Program-made: the position numbers and the translations under genes | Assembly: GCA_005656395.1 (NCBI GenBank) | Contig: SRSI01000077.1 | Span: forward strand, 1,798,001 to 1,862,000 | Origin: Strongyloides papillosus | Taxonomy: Eukaryota > Nematoda > Chromadorea > Rhabditida > Strongyloididae | Length of the DNA: 64,000 bases | Reading direction: 5' to 3' | The notes under the pieces: generated by a model | What the model was told of the DNA's origin: nothing | Database searches by the model: none | What the model saw: the letters and a program-made list of their open reading frames with translations, nothing else | Shown here: one piece after another, positions 23,414 to 34,128 of the stretch | Layout: each line of letters opens with the position of its first letter | How positions within the stretch are numbered: the first letter of the stretch is position 1

Positions 23414-24443
23414 TTATTCAACTTCTAATACATCATCTCCTTGATTATCATTCGGTTCTTCAACATCTAGTACTTCATCTCCTTGACTATCACTCGATTC
23501 TTCAACTTTTTCATACGGTTTGTTAAATTCATATTTAACAATAATAGTTGCATTACAACATTTAGAACCATAATTACCAGCCCAAAACATATTGTCTCTA
23601 CCAATTGTATCAAAGAAAATCTGATGGCATCCAGATGGATAACCAGAGAAATTATGTTCTATCGTCTCCCAAACAGGGTCCGTCCACTGATCAACAAGCT
23701 TCTTATATGTAAATGTAGTCTCATTATTTTTCACTCTAAAATGGTTTGAACGATCTAAGTTAATATTTCCAGGATGAAGTTGTATCCTTAACGAATAAAA
23801 CGCAGCAGCATCCTTTCTATAACTATTCATCTCGGAAACATATATCGTAGGCTTAAAGCGATCCAAAAAGCTTCTACTTAAGCCATAATCCCTAAGGTCA
23901 ATATCACAATATTTTCTACATTCATAATAAGAAGATACAAAGCATGTTTCTAAAGTAGGAAAGACTGACTCCAAAGACCCACCAGGTCTTTCCACCTGAA
24001 ATCTTTCTTCTCTTCTTTGAGAATCCCATCCTTCTAATCCAAACTCTCCAGAGGGATTTAGTATCAAATTTCTATTAAATGGACGAAGAATAAACAATTT
24101 GGCAAAGTTCCATTCATATATTGGATCATTGACTATTTCTGCAGGTGGTAGAACTTCACGACATCCTTCGTTAAGAGAACGATTAATCCAATATTGAGGC
24201 TTTTGAATTATTGTTTTCCAATTTTTACAAACCTAAAAATACTTTGCATAATATAAATTTTTAACATACAATAGAGCATTGTTTAACCACGTACTTTGCT
24301 GGTAAATAATTAAATATTTTAAAAATAATCTCAGGTGGTAAAGTATTTATTATATCACTTCCAATTTCAACATCCGAAATATATTCTTTATTATCAAGCA
24401 TATTTAGAAAAAACTTCACTACAGTTCTAAGAGATGGAACCAT
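23414..24443 (-). CDS. F-box protein with FBA (sugar-binding-type) domain, FBXO2/6/44-like
   Basis: Two minus-strand exons, 24443-24270 and 24232-23414, join across a 37-nt intron to give 330 residues. An F-box spans about 33-80 (LPPEIIFKIFNYLPAKYVVKQCS, continuing over the splice to KNWKTI). The remainder matches the FBA domain of FBXO2/FBXO6: NLILNPSGEFGLEGWD, the CFVSSYYECRKYCDIDL segment and the terminal DNMFWAGNYGSK loop. In FBXO2 the equivalent loop (YWK) holds the glycan-binding residues; here the Trp is kept, but Tyr becomes Phe and Lys becomes Ala, so chitobiose binding may be changed. The last 30 residues are acidic with a repeated EEP/DNQGD unit. Likely role: substrate receptor of an SCF ubiquitin ligase, possibly in quality control of glycoproteins. 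An upstream TTTTTTCTAG acceptor suggests trans-splicing near the start. Confidence 0.85.
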
Positions 24444-25093
24444 AAATGAATAAAAAATCTAGAAAAAATCCATCAATAATTTCTTAATACACGAATTATG
24501 AATTAAATAGTTCACACACAAAACCAAATTATAAGTAATATTACAAAAAATAATTATGCAATCTGAGGTAAAAAATAAGTTTCTCTCTAATTAATTATAA
24601 TAAAAAAATCTACCAACCCCATTATGAAGTAATACAATAAATAAATGAAATATGTTTAACATATGATTTCATCTATATTTACATCGCATTATACATACCG
24701 GGTGTAACACTATAGCCTTGCTGATAGACGTATAGCTTTAATTTTTTATGAATACGATACATACGAAATTCTATTTTACACCTGGGAATTTTTTAGACAC
24801 CGTTACAAACAACCGTTTTTTAAATCATATATTTTAAATATACAAACAAAACATTATATGAAGGTATTCATATGCTGTCCTATTATGTGACTAATTTCTC
24901 CTATGCTTAATTTTATATGAAAAATACATGTATAAATGTTGAAATGGGACAATATTTAGTAGTCACCTTCTAAAATTGTTATAAGTCATAATGTGTTCCT
25001 GAACGGAAAAAGTGGACATTTCACCAAGACATGAATGTTTGTTTATTTGTGTTTTTTTATTTTTAAGAAAACTGCTGTAAACCTAAATTAGAA
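24444..25093. other. divergent promoter region, F-box gene / ekl-4
   Basis: 650 AT-rich bases with the promoters of both flanking genes. Contains an imperfect inverted repeat (about 24700-24709 CCGGGTGTAA with about 24774-24783 TTACACCTGG) enclosing about 65 bases. No gene recognised. Confidence 0.55.
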
Positions 25094-26619
25094 ATGGCAG
25101 TTGCTCAAACTGATTGTTGGTCTACTTCCCAAGTAACGCCTGTTGAATCTTTGAAGGTAGTTTTCAAATTTCTTTTTTTATTTTTAAATCATTTCAGAAA
25201 ACAATACACCTTGATAGCATTCCAAAAAAACGTACTAAATACAATAGAGAAGTCGAACAATTGGGAATACGTTTGGAGGAGGGGATCGGTATTACTTCTT
25301 ATAAAATTCATGGCAATGATTACGGTGTGAACAAAAGGATAACATTCTCAAAGCAGCGTTGTCAAAAGTGGGTTTTTAAAGAATTTACGAATCCTGCTCG
25401 GATTGATGGACTTGCACTTAAACACTGGATCAAAGAATCTCAATTCAAGAAGAATGAACCATATGTATTTGCAAAGCTAGATAAACATGTGAATATTCCT
25501 ACATATACGGATAGTGAATATATAAAGTATCTTCAAGAACAAAAATGGACTCGTCAAGAGACAGATCATCTATTTGATTTATGCAGAAAGTTTGACCTCA
25601 AGTGGTACGTGATTCATGATAGGTGGGAAATATTCAAAACTGGAGACGGCAGTAAAAAAACGAAGAGCTTAGTAGATATGAAAGCACGATACTACAATAT
25701 ATTAAATTGGTTAAATTCCGCCAGAGATCTCAATGTACCTCCAATTAGATATGACGATGAGCATGAAAAGAAGAGAAAAAAGCAGTTAACATTGCTAATG
25801 AATCGTACGAAGGAACAAATAGAAGAAGAGGAAGAACTGTTAATGGAACTGAAGAAAATTGAAGCTCGAAAACGAGAGAGAGAGAGGAGGGCTCAAGATT
25901 TACAGAAATTGATAAGAAGTAATGAAAGTAATCCTAATTCTCCAGCCATTAATTCTGCAGCTTTATCTCCATTAGCTATAATACCAAAGAAGAAAATTCA
26001 AACGAAGAATTCAATAGCAACTACTAGTAGAACAATTGTTACGACACCTAAAATACTACCACAGATACCTCCGATTTCATTTGATTTCCCTTCAATTCGA
26101 TGGCCTGAGTTTAAAGGTGTTGGGGTCCATGCCAGATCAGCAGAACAAAAATTACCATCTAGTATCGGAACGAAAAAAACAGCTAACATTGACAAGATAT
26201 TTCTGCATCTTAAGCTTCCTTATGTGGTTGATTCACATGAGGATTTAGTTAATGAATACAATCAGTTCCGCAATGAGATTACTCAACTCCATGAACTCAA
26301 GAGTCTCCTTCTTTCTTCTGAGGCTAGTTTACAAACACTATCCCAACAATTTGAAAATGAAGGTCTACCAATGCTGAATATTGAAAGTAGATTCCGTGCC
26401 TCAACTGCTGTGGAACTTGGTATTGACGACTACTACAATGTACATGGAGCTCCAAACGATTTAAATGAAGTTGTAAAGTTAGGCTATCCAAGTAGCTCAA
26501 GGAAATTGATGGGACTACTTGATGTTGCTGCAGTTGCTAATTCACACGCTAGAAAAAGAAAGTCAACTATTCCACAAGGTTTCTTGGCGAATGAAATGAA
26601 AAGAAGCAGAAGATTCTAG
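25094..26619 (+). CDS. ekl-4: DMAP1 homologue, subunit of SWR1/NuA4 (TIP60) complexes
   Basis: Exons 25094-25156 and 25198-26619 join across a 41-nt intron to give 494 residues (human DMAP1 is 467). The N-terminal part includes the conserved basic block PKKRTKYNREVEQLGI and FSKQRCQKWVFKEFTNPAR. The SANT/Myb-like domain follows (about 130-185: YIKYLQEQKWTRQETDHLFDLCRKFDLKWYVIHDRW, given here as a family landmark only in part: W-T-R-Q-E-T and D-L-C-R-K-F-D-L). A long Glu/Lys/Arg coiled coil then spans about 215-280, and a C-terminal DMAP1 domain includes FLHLKLPYVVDSHEDLVNEY in shortened form. DMAP1 links histone-variant deposition and histone acetylation at promoters in the nucleus. The C. elegans counterpart is EKL-4, a factor in the LIN-12/let-60 pathway screens. 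Confidence 0.9.
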
Positions 26620-27026
26620 GCGCTTTTTTGTAATTTGTAAATATTAAATATTGTATATGTCTTATTTTTTTTAGTTACTACTTCTGACGTTGTTTAAATA
26701 ATAACTTTAATACAATACTATTTTATTAAATGAGATTACTATGCATAAAATATATCAATTCTTTTTCTGTCCATTTATGATAAATATCTTTGACTGTTTG
26801 AGGAATTAGTACGCTTGGTTTTATAAAAAAAAGGTATTTAATGGAGAAATCTCACTACATTGTCATTGTTTTTAATTTTTTGTTGGTGGTGCACTTTCTT
26901 TTTATTTGTGTCATCGTTTTTATTCTCGACTAACATTAACCAAAAAATTAACTGTAAGTTGATTATTATTTTTTTGTAAGAGTAATGGCATTGTTTTTTT
27001 CCATAGAATTGTACTAACATTAAATT
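26620..27026. other. intergenic, pyrimidine-rich
   Basis: 3' end of ekl-4 and the upstream of the LDL-repeat gene, both on the plus strand. AT-rich with T-runs; no exon or RNA gene seen. Confidence 0.6.
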
Positions 27027-28781
27027 ATGTCTTCGAACGGAGAATATGCAGTAGCTTATGTATCAGGAGAATCCACATTAAATGATGAACAACCAGTGTC
27101 ATCGAAAGTCGATACGACACTTCCATTACCAACATACCACGTAAATAGTGCGAGTAGAAGTAATGGGGCTACACCACGATCCAGGGGCAATATCTCTCGT
27201 CCCTATAGTGAGGAATCTTCTCGTCAAAAGAATGTTAACTCGTGCTTGTTTTGTCTTGGAAGTATTTGGGATTCAATTATTGAAACTGCAGGAAGGTACT
27301 CGTTGTTGAGTATAGTTCTTTCAATTCTCGGACTGTTACTCCTCATATCATGCATACCTTTTGCTATTATTATATTGACACAGACTGACTTTTCAAGTAA
27401 AGCAGAAGCTTCACATTATGGAAATATGTCTACAAGATCAATGAGTTTCAATGGAGGTTTTATTCCTCCAGCTATTGGTATCTGCCCTGAGTATGGATTT
27501 AACTGTAATAATGATCCAGATGAGTATGTCGGTATAATGCAACGATGTGATGGAATTGTTGACTGCACAGATGGAAGTGATGAAGAGAACTGCCACGGAT
27601 GCCACTCAGGATTCTCTTGTCCTTCTAAATCTAATCCAGCTATCATGGTATGCTTAAGGGGAAATAAAATCTGCGATGGAATTGAACATTGTGAGGATGG
27701 AAGTGATGAGAAAATCTTTTGTAATAGAAGAAATTGCACCGATGATGAGTTTTATTGTGAATCAAATAATTCATGCATAAAAAAAGAATACCAATGTGAC
27801 GGTGATTCTCATTGTCCTGGCGGAGAGGATGAGAAAGAATGTTCATCTTGTAACAACGGCGCTTTTCTCTGTCCAGCTACCAAAAAGTGCATACCTTCGT
27901 GGAATATTTGTGATGGAACTGCTCAATGCCCAGATAGATTTGATGAAGAGAACTGCAGTTGTAATAAATGTTCAGGAAACGATAGAGTTATGTGTAAGAA
28001 ATCTGGCTTCTGTACAACAAGAGATCGTTTGTGTGACGGTAATATTGATTGTCCTTATGGAGAAGATGAGGAAGGATGTCCAGGTACTTGTTCACTTGAT
28101 GTTAAAAGTTCTACCTCTAAAAGTCGATTAATTCAAGCTTTGGTGGCAGATGACTTTATCAAGTGTAACGATGGAAAGAATTACATTAGAAATTATGCTT
28201 GTAGTGGCCTTTTAAGACAATGTGATGGAGTATGTGACAATGGTTGTGATATGGAGCTTGCATTTACTTGTAAGAATGGTGCTTGTATCTCAAGAAGTAA
28301 CCGTTGTAATGGAGTCCCAGATTGTGTTGATGGTTCTGATGAAGATGACTGTATGTGCGATGAAGAGACACAATATCAATGTCAAAATGATCCAAATAGT
28401 AATTTTAAGAGATGTATTGATAAAAACCTTCTCTGTGATGGTGTTAAAGATTGTCCTCTTGGTGATGATGAAACTAACTGTAAAGAATGTACCAACCCAG
28501 ATGCAGTTTATTGTCCTTCAACGTCTACATGTTATCCAAGCATTGCACGATGTGATGGAATCTCTCATTGTCCCGATGAAAGTGACGAATTGGGGTGTGG
28601 TTGTGAAGAGTGTTCAGTACATCCTTATAATATGTATACTTGTTCTAGTTCTAAAAGATGTTTTCGTAAAGAGAATGCTTGCACACCTCTTCCTAGATGT
28701 CCATCACCAACTGTAGAGGACATAAATTATTGCCTTAATTTACTAACTACTAAATCTTCAATATTTGGAGGGGATTTCTAA
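27027..28781 (+). CDS. egg-1: EGG-1/EGG-2-like type II membrane protein with LDL-receptor class A repeats
   Basis: Single exon, 584 residues. A cytosolic N-terminus of about 90 residues (Ser/Asn/Arg-rich) is followed by one hydrophobic segment at about 92-117 and a large extracellular part, with no signal peptide: a type II topology. Eight LDL-receptor class A modules can be counted from their CDG/CNG..DC..G.DE..C pattern (for example RCDGIVDCTDGSDEENC), with a ninth degenerate cysteine-rich module at the end. Ca-binding acidic residues are kept in most modules. This topology and repeat number match C. elegans EGG-1 and EGG-2, oocyte surface proteins needed for fertilisation and eggshell formation. 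C. elegans has a recent pair; only one copy is in this window. The symbol rests on architecture, not on a search. Confidence 0.8.
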   Translation: MSSNGEYAVAYVSGESTLNDEQPVSSKVDTTLPLPTYHVNSASRSNGATPRSRGNISRPYSEESSRQKNVNSCLFCLGSIWDSIIETAGRYSLLSIVLSILGLLLLISCIPFAIIILTQTDFSSKAEASHYGNMSTRSMSFNGGFIPPAIGICPEYGFNCNNDPDEYVGIMQRCDGIVDCTDGSDEENCHGCHSGFSCPSKSNPAIMVCLRGNKICDGIEHCEDGSDEKIFCNRRNCTDDEFYCESNNSCIKKEYQCDGDSHCPGGEDEKECSSCNNGAFLCPATKKCIPSWNICDGTAQCPDRFDEENCSCNKCSGNDRVMCKKSGFCTTRDRLCDGNIDCPYGEDEEGCPGTCSLDVKSSTSKSRLIQALVADDFIKCNDGKNYIRNYACSGLLRQCDGVCDNGCDMELAFTCKNGACISRSNRCNGVPDCVDGSDEDDCMCDEETQYQCQNDPNSNFKRCIDKNLLCDGVKDCPLGDDETNCKECTNPDAVYCPSTSTCYPSIARCDGISHCPDESDELGCGCEECSVHPYNMYTCSSSKRCFRKENACTPLPRCPSPTVEDINYCLNLLTTKSSIFGGDF

Positions 28782-29113
28782 GGAAATGTTATTTTAAAGA
28801 GTTTTTCTATAGATTTTTTATGTATATATAATTTTATTTTATATAATATTTAACAATTTTTTTAAAATATCTCTTTTGAATAAATATCTACGTTGGATGT
28901 TTTACAATTATGGTAAATCTAACTAATATATTAAGATTCTCTGAAGTGGAATTCGTGTAATTTTAAAAACAGAAGGAGAAATAGGTATTTCTCCTTATTT
29001 TATTCTGATGAGTTTTGGAAAGAAATTTTTATTATTTTATACAAACATAGTTTATGTACTTGTATTAAATTATTTTAGTAGAATTAGAGATATTTCATAA
29101 TAAGAGTAATTTT
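28782..29113. other. intergenic between convergent genes
   Basis: 332 AT-rich bases holding the 3' ends of the LDL-repeat gene (AATAAA near 28879) and of the riboflavin transporter. Nothing else seen. Confidence 0.6.
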
Positions 29114-30458
29114 TTAATTACTTTTTTCAAATATATGAAAGACATTTGTTAATATCACCATGGTTATAGCCCCTGTACAGGATCCTATTTGAATGAATGT
29201 ACCACACCAGAATAATCCACTTTTTTCAGATGATTTCCTAAGAAGTTCACCAATTCCAGCACGTTGCCATGATAAAAATCCTGACAATATCCCGATTGCT
29301 GCATATAAAACTGTACATGAAATCCAATCATCTGGCTTCTGAAGTTTTGGAATGTAAGCATAAATAAATAGTACTATAAATGCTGAAATAGTAGTCATGA
29401 ATATAATTAAATGATATATAAATTTCCGAATTTTAATGATAAATGGTAAAAAGCAGAAGAAAGGATTAACCATCACAAATAAAGTATTTGCTATATGATA
29501 TATATTGGTTCCAAATCTCGATGTTGAATACGGAATAATAGATGGTATAATTGAATTTTGTAATGCACCAATTAAAGCCACTAAAATTAGATAGCATAGA
29601 AAAATTCCTCTTGAAAGCGAATTATCTACATATCTTGAAGTTATTCCTGGATGTGGCCAATCTGGAGATTTTTCTTTTAATTCTTCTTCTTTTTGGTGAA
29701 CTTTTAATAAAACAACAAAAGCAAGTAATGGAAGAAGAGAAAGTATCGAAATTCCTATTAAAAATTGTTGTACACCAAATAATGGTTCTTCTGTTACTAT
29801 TTTTGTTATATTTTTTAGACTTCCATCTGGAGAAACAATCATTTCCGTTACATTTTTACTAACAATTGTTCCTTGGATAAAAGTTGTTAGTGATGGTACA
29901 AAGGCACTTAATCCCATACCAAGGAAAAATGCTATCACAAGATTATTATTTCTAAATCTACTTATAAAAGGTAAGTATATAACATCTGATAGTGTACATG
30001 GTATTGACATTAAAGCTATTGATATCAATAAATAAAATGAATGTTCTTCTCCACCAATAATTATAGTTTCTGGGTACACATAGGCAGCCATTAATAATGC
30101 TCCTGCATTAAGAAGTATTAATATTATTGTTGCTGGAATATTTCCTTTTTTTAATTTCTAAAAAAATAATATTTATTAAATATATTTATAATGACTTACA
30201 GAAGATTTAGATGCAAAATAAGCATAAATAATTGATATTAGACAGACACCTTGAAGAACACAAACCATATAAGTTGCAAAATTCCATGATTCAGGAAGCT
30301 AAAACATATAATATTGAAGCTAAAAATAACTTGATAATTTTAAAACATACAATATCAACTAAAAGTGGTAATTGTGTATACAAAGAATTTATACTAAGCC
30401 ATGTTCCCAATCCAAATGTGATAACACATATATATGTTATGATTAAAAGTATTTTCAT
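29114..30458 (-). CDS. riboflavin transporter, SLC52A/RFT family
   Basis: Three minus-strand exons, 30458-30351, 30298-30200 and 30157-29114, are all phase 0 and give 416 residues. The first exon (FGLGTWLSINSLYTQLPLLV) matches the vertebrate SLC52A start ([20 protein letters not shown]). The segment CTLSDVIYLPFISRF..FFLGMGLSAFVPSL is the family signature (CTSDVTFLPFMSR..FFVGEGLSGLLPAL). About eleven hydrophobic helices are visible, with a central glycosylatable loop (NVTEM, NITK) and a charged cytosolic loop around KVHQKEEELKEKSPDW. These proteins import vitamin B2 across the plasma membrane, and nematodes cannot make riboflavin. C. elegans has rft-1 and rft-2; I cannot tell which is the orthologue. 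Introns are 52 and 42 nt. Confidence 0.9.
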
Positions 30459-31895
30459 AATTTAAAAAAATGCTATGGTCATGTATGATGAGTTAGATAA
30501 TTCTAACACCAAACAACTAAATTTTAATCAGAATCTACAAAAGAGAATAAATTTTTTTTGATAAAGTATGTGTAATATATCTATTTATCAATAATGAATA
30601 TACATACATTTCCCCCTCAATATTATGACTTTACATTAGTTATTTTTGATTGATAAAAATAGTACTTTACTTAAAGTAATAAAAGATTGTTAAGTTAAAA
30701 GAATATTTTAAGTTGAAAATCAAAAATAATAGTACAAATAAACATATCATTTAGGTTATATTACTTAATATTAATCATAAAAAAGATATATCTTATGAAA
30801 AGATTATTTATAATAAATATGATTATAAAAAGAACTTATATTTGTTATTACAAAGTATTAACGAAAATTTTAGTAGACAAAATAAATTATTTGAAGTTTG
30901 ATAGATGTTAAATGAATTGGACATATGTTTATAAAACACAATGGATACATAAAAAAAACGATAAAAAGAGAATACATACATTATTACGTCATTTTAAATT
31001 AAATCAAAGTATTTTAGTTGATAAGAGAGAAATGTTTTAATGGAAATTATTTTTATTTCCAGGAATATTGTGTAGTTCTATGTTAAAATAGTTAAAGATG
31101 TTAGATATTTTTTGATAAAATAAAATGTATCTAAAATAAATTTGTATTTAATTTCTATCAATACATCAACAGATTTACATTATATTTATTATAATAAAAG
31201 TATGAGTTAATTTATACAATAATAAAAAGAAAAATATTAATGGATATCTTAAATTATTATAAAAAAACGTATATTTTTTTTAAATTATTTTTATATTTGA
31301 ATACAATCTAGTAGTAAAAAAGCAAAAAAAGTAGATAATTTGATAACAATCTTAGCACCGTTTTCTTTTTTACCTGATTTTTACTACATTTAATAATATA
31401 AAATAGATATTTTATTCCATAATTCACTAAATATTTATTCTTATCTGAAGAATTTAATCTCTCTTCTCCTGTGAAAATAAATTAACAATACATTATATAC
31501 TTTAGATTTTCTTCTACTAAAATGTTTCAGATTTTAATTATGTTACATTTTTTGTTATAGATATTATTATAATTCCATCATTTATTTTTAAAACAAAAAT
31601 TAGAAGAAATATATACTTAGAAAATAAATGCTAATTTTATATTATAAATATTTTAAAATATTATTTTTAAGAGAATGTTACTAATATCTCTGTAAAATTA
31701 TATACTTTAGTGTTTTAGCATTTAAGAAGATTAATAAAAATAATCATGAAAAAATTCTTTTTACCATTTAAAAATGAAATATTTATGAATAATTAAATTA
31801 CGTAAAACATTTGATAACTTCTTTTAAAACTAGATATATTAATATATCGTTAATTTTTATTGCAAAGTTTTTAAATAAAATATATAATGTATTCG
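30459..31895. other. 1.4 kb AT-rich intergenic
   Basis: Upstream region of the riboflavin transporter and 3' flank of the secreted-protein gene. Poly-A/T runs only; no exon or RNA gene recognised. Confidence 0.6.
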
Positions 31896-32816
31896 TTAAA
31901 ATTCACCAAAGACATCAAATTTCATTGTGTGATATGCACATGCTACATATCGATCTTTTGGGGTGCAAAGTTTTGTTAAAGTTTTAAACATTTTGGTAGA
32001 GTACCCTTCGGAAACAGAATTACCATTTTCATTAGTAGAACACATTCTTTGACATTGTTTCATCTTATTTCCATTTATTGAACCACGATCAACTACATGT
32101 ATTACAGCAGTTAAAACTCCTTGTTTCAGATAATTCCAATATTCTGACATTTTAGATTCAGCATCTGTAGAAGAACTTCTAATTTCTTTTTGTGATGGTG
32201 TGCACATTTTAAAACTCAACTTTTGTATATCTTTTGAAGTATCACACTCACTATTTTTATCAAAATTTGTTATATATTTTTTTATTTTATCTTCTTCATC
32301 AATTAATGTACCACAAATATTACAGAATTTGCATGTACTTTTTCCTTGAACCATACCTCTTAATTCTGTATTTAATGACTGTGGACACCAGTTATGATAA
32401 GTTATATTAGTGCAAATATTATTTACTTGATTAAATACTTTGCTTGTTTTTTGTTCGAATGTTTGACATGGTAAATTAGTACCCATTTGAAAGAATGCCT
32501 CAATATATGGATTTTTTAATGGTTTTTTGACTTTAAAAGATAAGTCTACTTTGTAACAACCCGGAAATTGTAATCTTGATTGTCTACCATCTTGTGAAAT
32601 AACTGTAACTGAATCTCCATTTTCTTTATTATGAGCTGGAATAGGTTTAAATTTAAATTTAATTGAATCTGGATCTACAACATCACTGTTCATATTTGGA
32701 CATGGTATTGTGATATTTTCTCTCATAGCTATAGTTATATCTTTTCCACTGGTGAAAATTATTAAAATAGTTATTGTAATATAGTAAATTAATATTGTTT
32801 TCATGGAAGAAGCCAT
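31896..32816 (-). CDS. secreted cysteine-rich protein of unknown function
   Basis: Single exon, 306 residues; the more likely start may be the second Met (residue 5, MKTIL). A hydrophobic signal peptide (IYYITITILIIFTSG) is followed by an extracellular chain with about 15 cysteines and several N-glycosylation sites (NITI, NITY). Cysteines cluster in CKFCNICG (about 165-172), and in the C-terminal third around QCQRMC and KLCTPKDRYVACAYH. No transmembrane segment after the signal peptide. I do not recognise the family; it resembles nematode-specific secreted proteins in general make-up. Expression and function cannot be read from the sequence. Confidence 0.8.
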   Translation of the reverse strand: MASSMKTILIYYITITILIIFTSGKDITIAMRENITIPCPNMNSDVVDPDSIKFKFKPIPAHNKENGDSVTVISQDGRQSRLQFPGCYKVDLSFKVKKPLKNPYIEAFFQMGTNLPCQTFEQKTSKVFNQVNNICTNITYHNWCPQSLNTELRGMVQGKSTCKFCNICGTLIDEEDKIKKYITNFDKNSECDTSKDIQKLSFKMCTPSQKEIRSSSTDAESKMSEYWNYLKQGVLTAVIHVVDRGSINGNKMKQCQRMCSTNENGNSVSEGYSTKMFKTLTKLCTPKDRYVACAYHTMKFDVFGEF

Positions 32817-33139
32817 ATTAGATAAATATATAAAATTATTACAAATATAATGATGATTATTTATTAAATTTTGTTTTCCTTATATACTATAATTTCGTTT
32901 ACAAATGATCTTGAAAAATCATGACCTAAGAAATGCGAGATGAAGTGTTTCAGTATATTGTATTATTAAAAAATTTCTTAAAATAGATAGTCCTTCTAAA
33001 AATTATAAATAAAATATTTATAGAGTAAGATAATTTATTTGTCACCATAAGTAAATTTACATAACTAATAAAAATCATGACTATATTAGTAAAAAGATTA
33101 AGAGATCCACTTTTAATTTTTTAATATAAAATAAAAAAC
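32817..33139. other. intergenic, AT-rich
   Basis: Upstream region of the secreted-protein gene and 3' flank of cnd-1, both minus strand. Nothing recognisable. Confidence 0.6.
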
Positions 33140-33990
33140 TTAATATGGTGAATATCTTTGACTATGATAGTATGGAATATTTGCATATCCATTTTCATAA
33201 TTTGTAAAATTTTGATATCCATACACTTGAGATGTAGCATTAGTATAAGATGTTTGAATAACGTTTGTTGAAGAATGTGGATATAGGGTACTCATTGTTG
33301 AAGGTTTAGAGTTTGGAGAGAATTCTTGTGCTCTTAGTCCGTGATCATCTCTCCATGAGTTTACTGTAAGAATAGAAGAATTTGTTGAATTTATTGAATC
33401 ATAACTATCTGGAGTACTAGAATTACAATCCCTTGATATATTTGATGGTGTTGGAGATGTAGAATGATTGGTAATATATGAATTTTGTTTTTGTGCTAAC
33501 ATTAATAATCTTGGTTGAACTCCAGTTAATGTTGCTATAAGATTAGTGGTTGTTTGTGACATTCCTTGACACAAAATTGTAGCATATTCTAAGTTACTTA
33601 ATACTTGACCATCATTAAGAATCTTCTTCAATGCTGTTATATAGTTTCTATAATTAGATGTTATTAGAAATATTATAATTATCTTTTTTAGTATTTATTG
33701 ATGTAACAACATTCTTAGAATGTGTTATAATTAGCATTAATAAACATGGTTATAAAAGAAATGGTTGTGCAATTTATTAACACTTAAGTTTCCTTTTTTT
33801 TAAATATAATTAGTTAAACATACCTAGCAAGACGTAAAGTTTCAATTTTTGATAGTTTTTGATGATGTGTAGTTAATGGGACACACTGTCTTAAATTATC
33901 CATAGCTCGATTTAAACCATGCATACGATTTCTTTCACGATTATTAGCTTTCATACGACGTGCTATTTGTTTGTTTTTTGTTGTATCCAT
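33140..33990 (-). CDS. cnd-1: NeuroD-family bHLH transcription factor, CND-1 type
   Basis: Exons 33990-33824 and 33647-33140 on the minus strand join across a 176-nt intron to give 224 residues. The chosen Met (MDTTKNKQ) lies just before the bHLH; an upstream in-frame Met would add 29 hydrophobic residues, which does not suit this family. The basic region and helix 1 read [20 protein letters not shown], the loop carries [18 protein letters not shown], and helix 2 ([10 protein letters not shown]) is completed across the intron. After the bHLH, the [25 protein letters not shown] block is shared with C. elegans CND-1 and NeuroD. The rest is Ser/Asn/Tyr-rich. NeuroD factors bind E-boxes with an E protein and drive neuronal differentiation. 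The very long upstream non-coding region fits a developmental regulator. Confidence 0.9.
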
Positions 33991-34120
33991 TTTAAGTAAT
34001 ATTTTTAATAAATATAAAAGTTTTAATAAATAATGTATTAAAAAATTTGGTGTATTGAAATTGTATATAGAAGGCAAGTAGGATGATAAAAAGTGACATA
34101 CGGTTTCAAATCAAACTCAT

Positions 34121-34128
34121 TTTATATA
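34121..34128 (-). promoter_or_regulatory. candidate TATA box of cnd-1
   Basis: TATATAAA on the minus strand, 131 bases upstream of the cnd-1 ATG. A second TATATAAAAG lies near 34165. In this AT-rich genome such strings are common, so support is mainly spacing. Confidence 0.3.
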
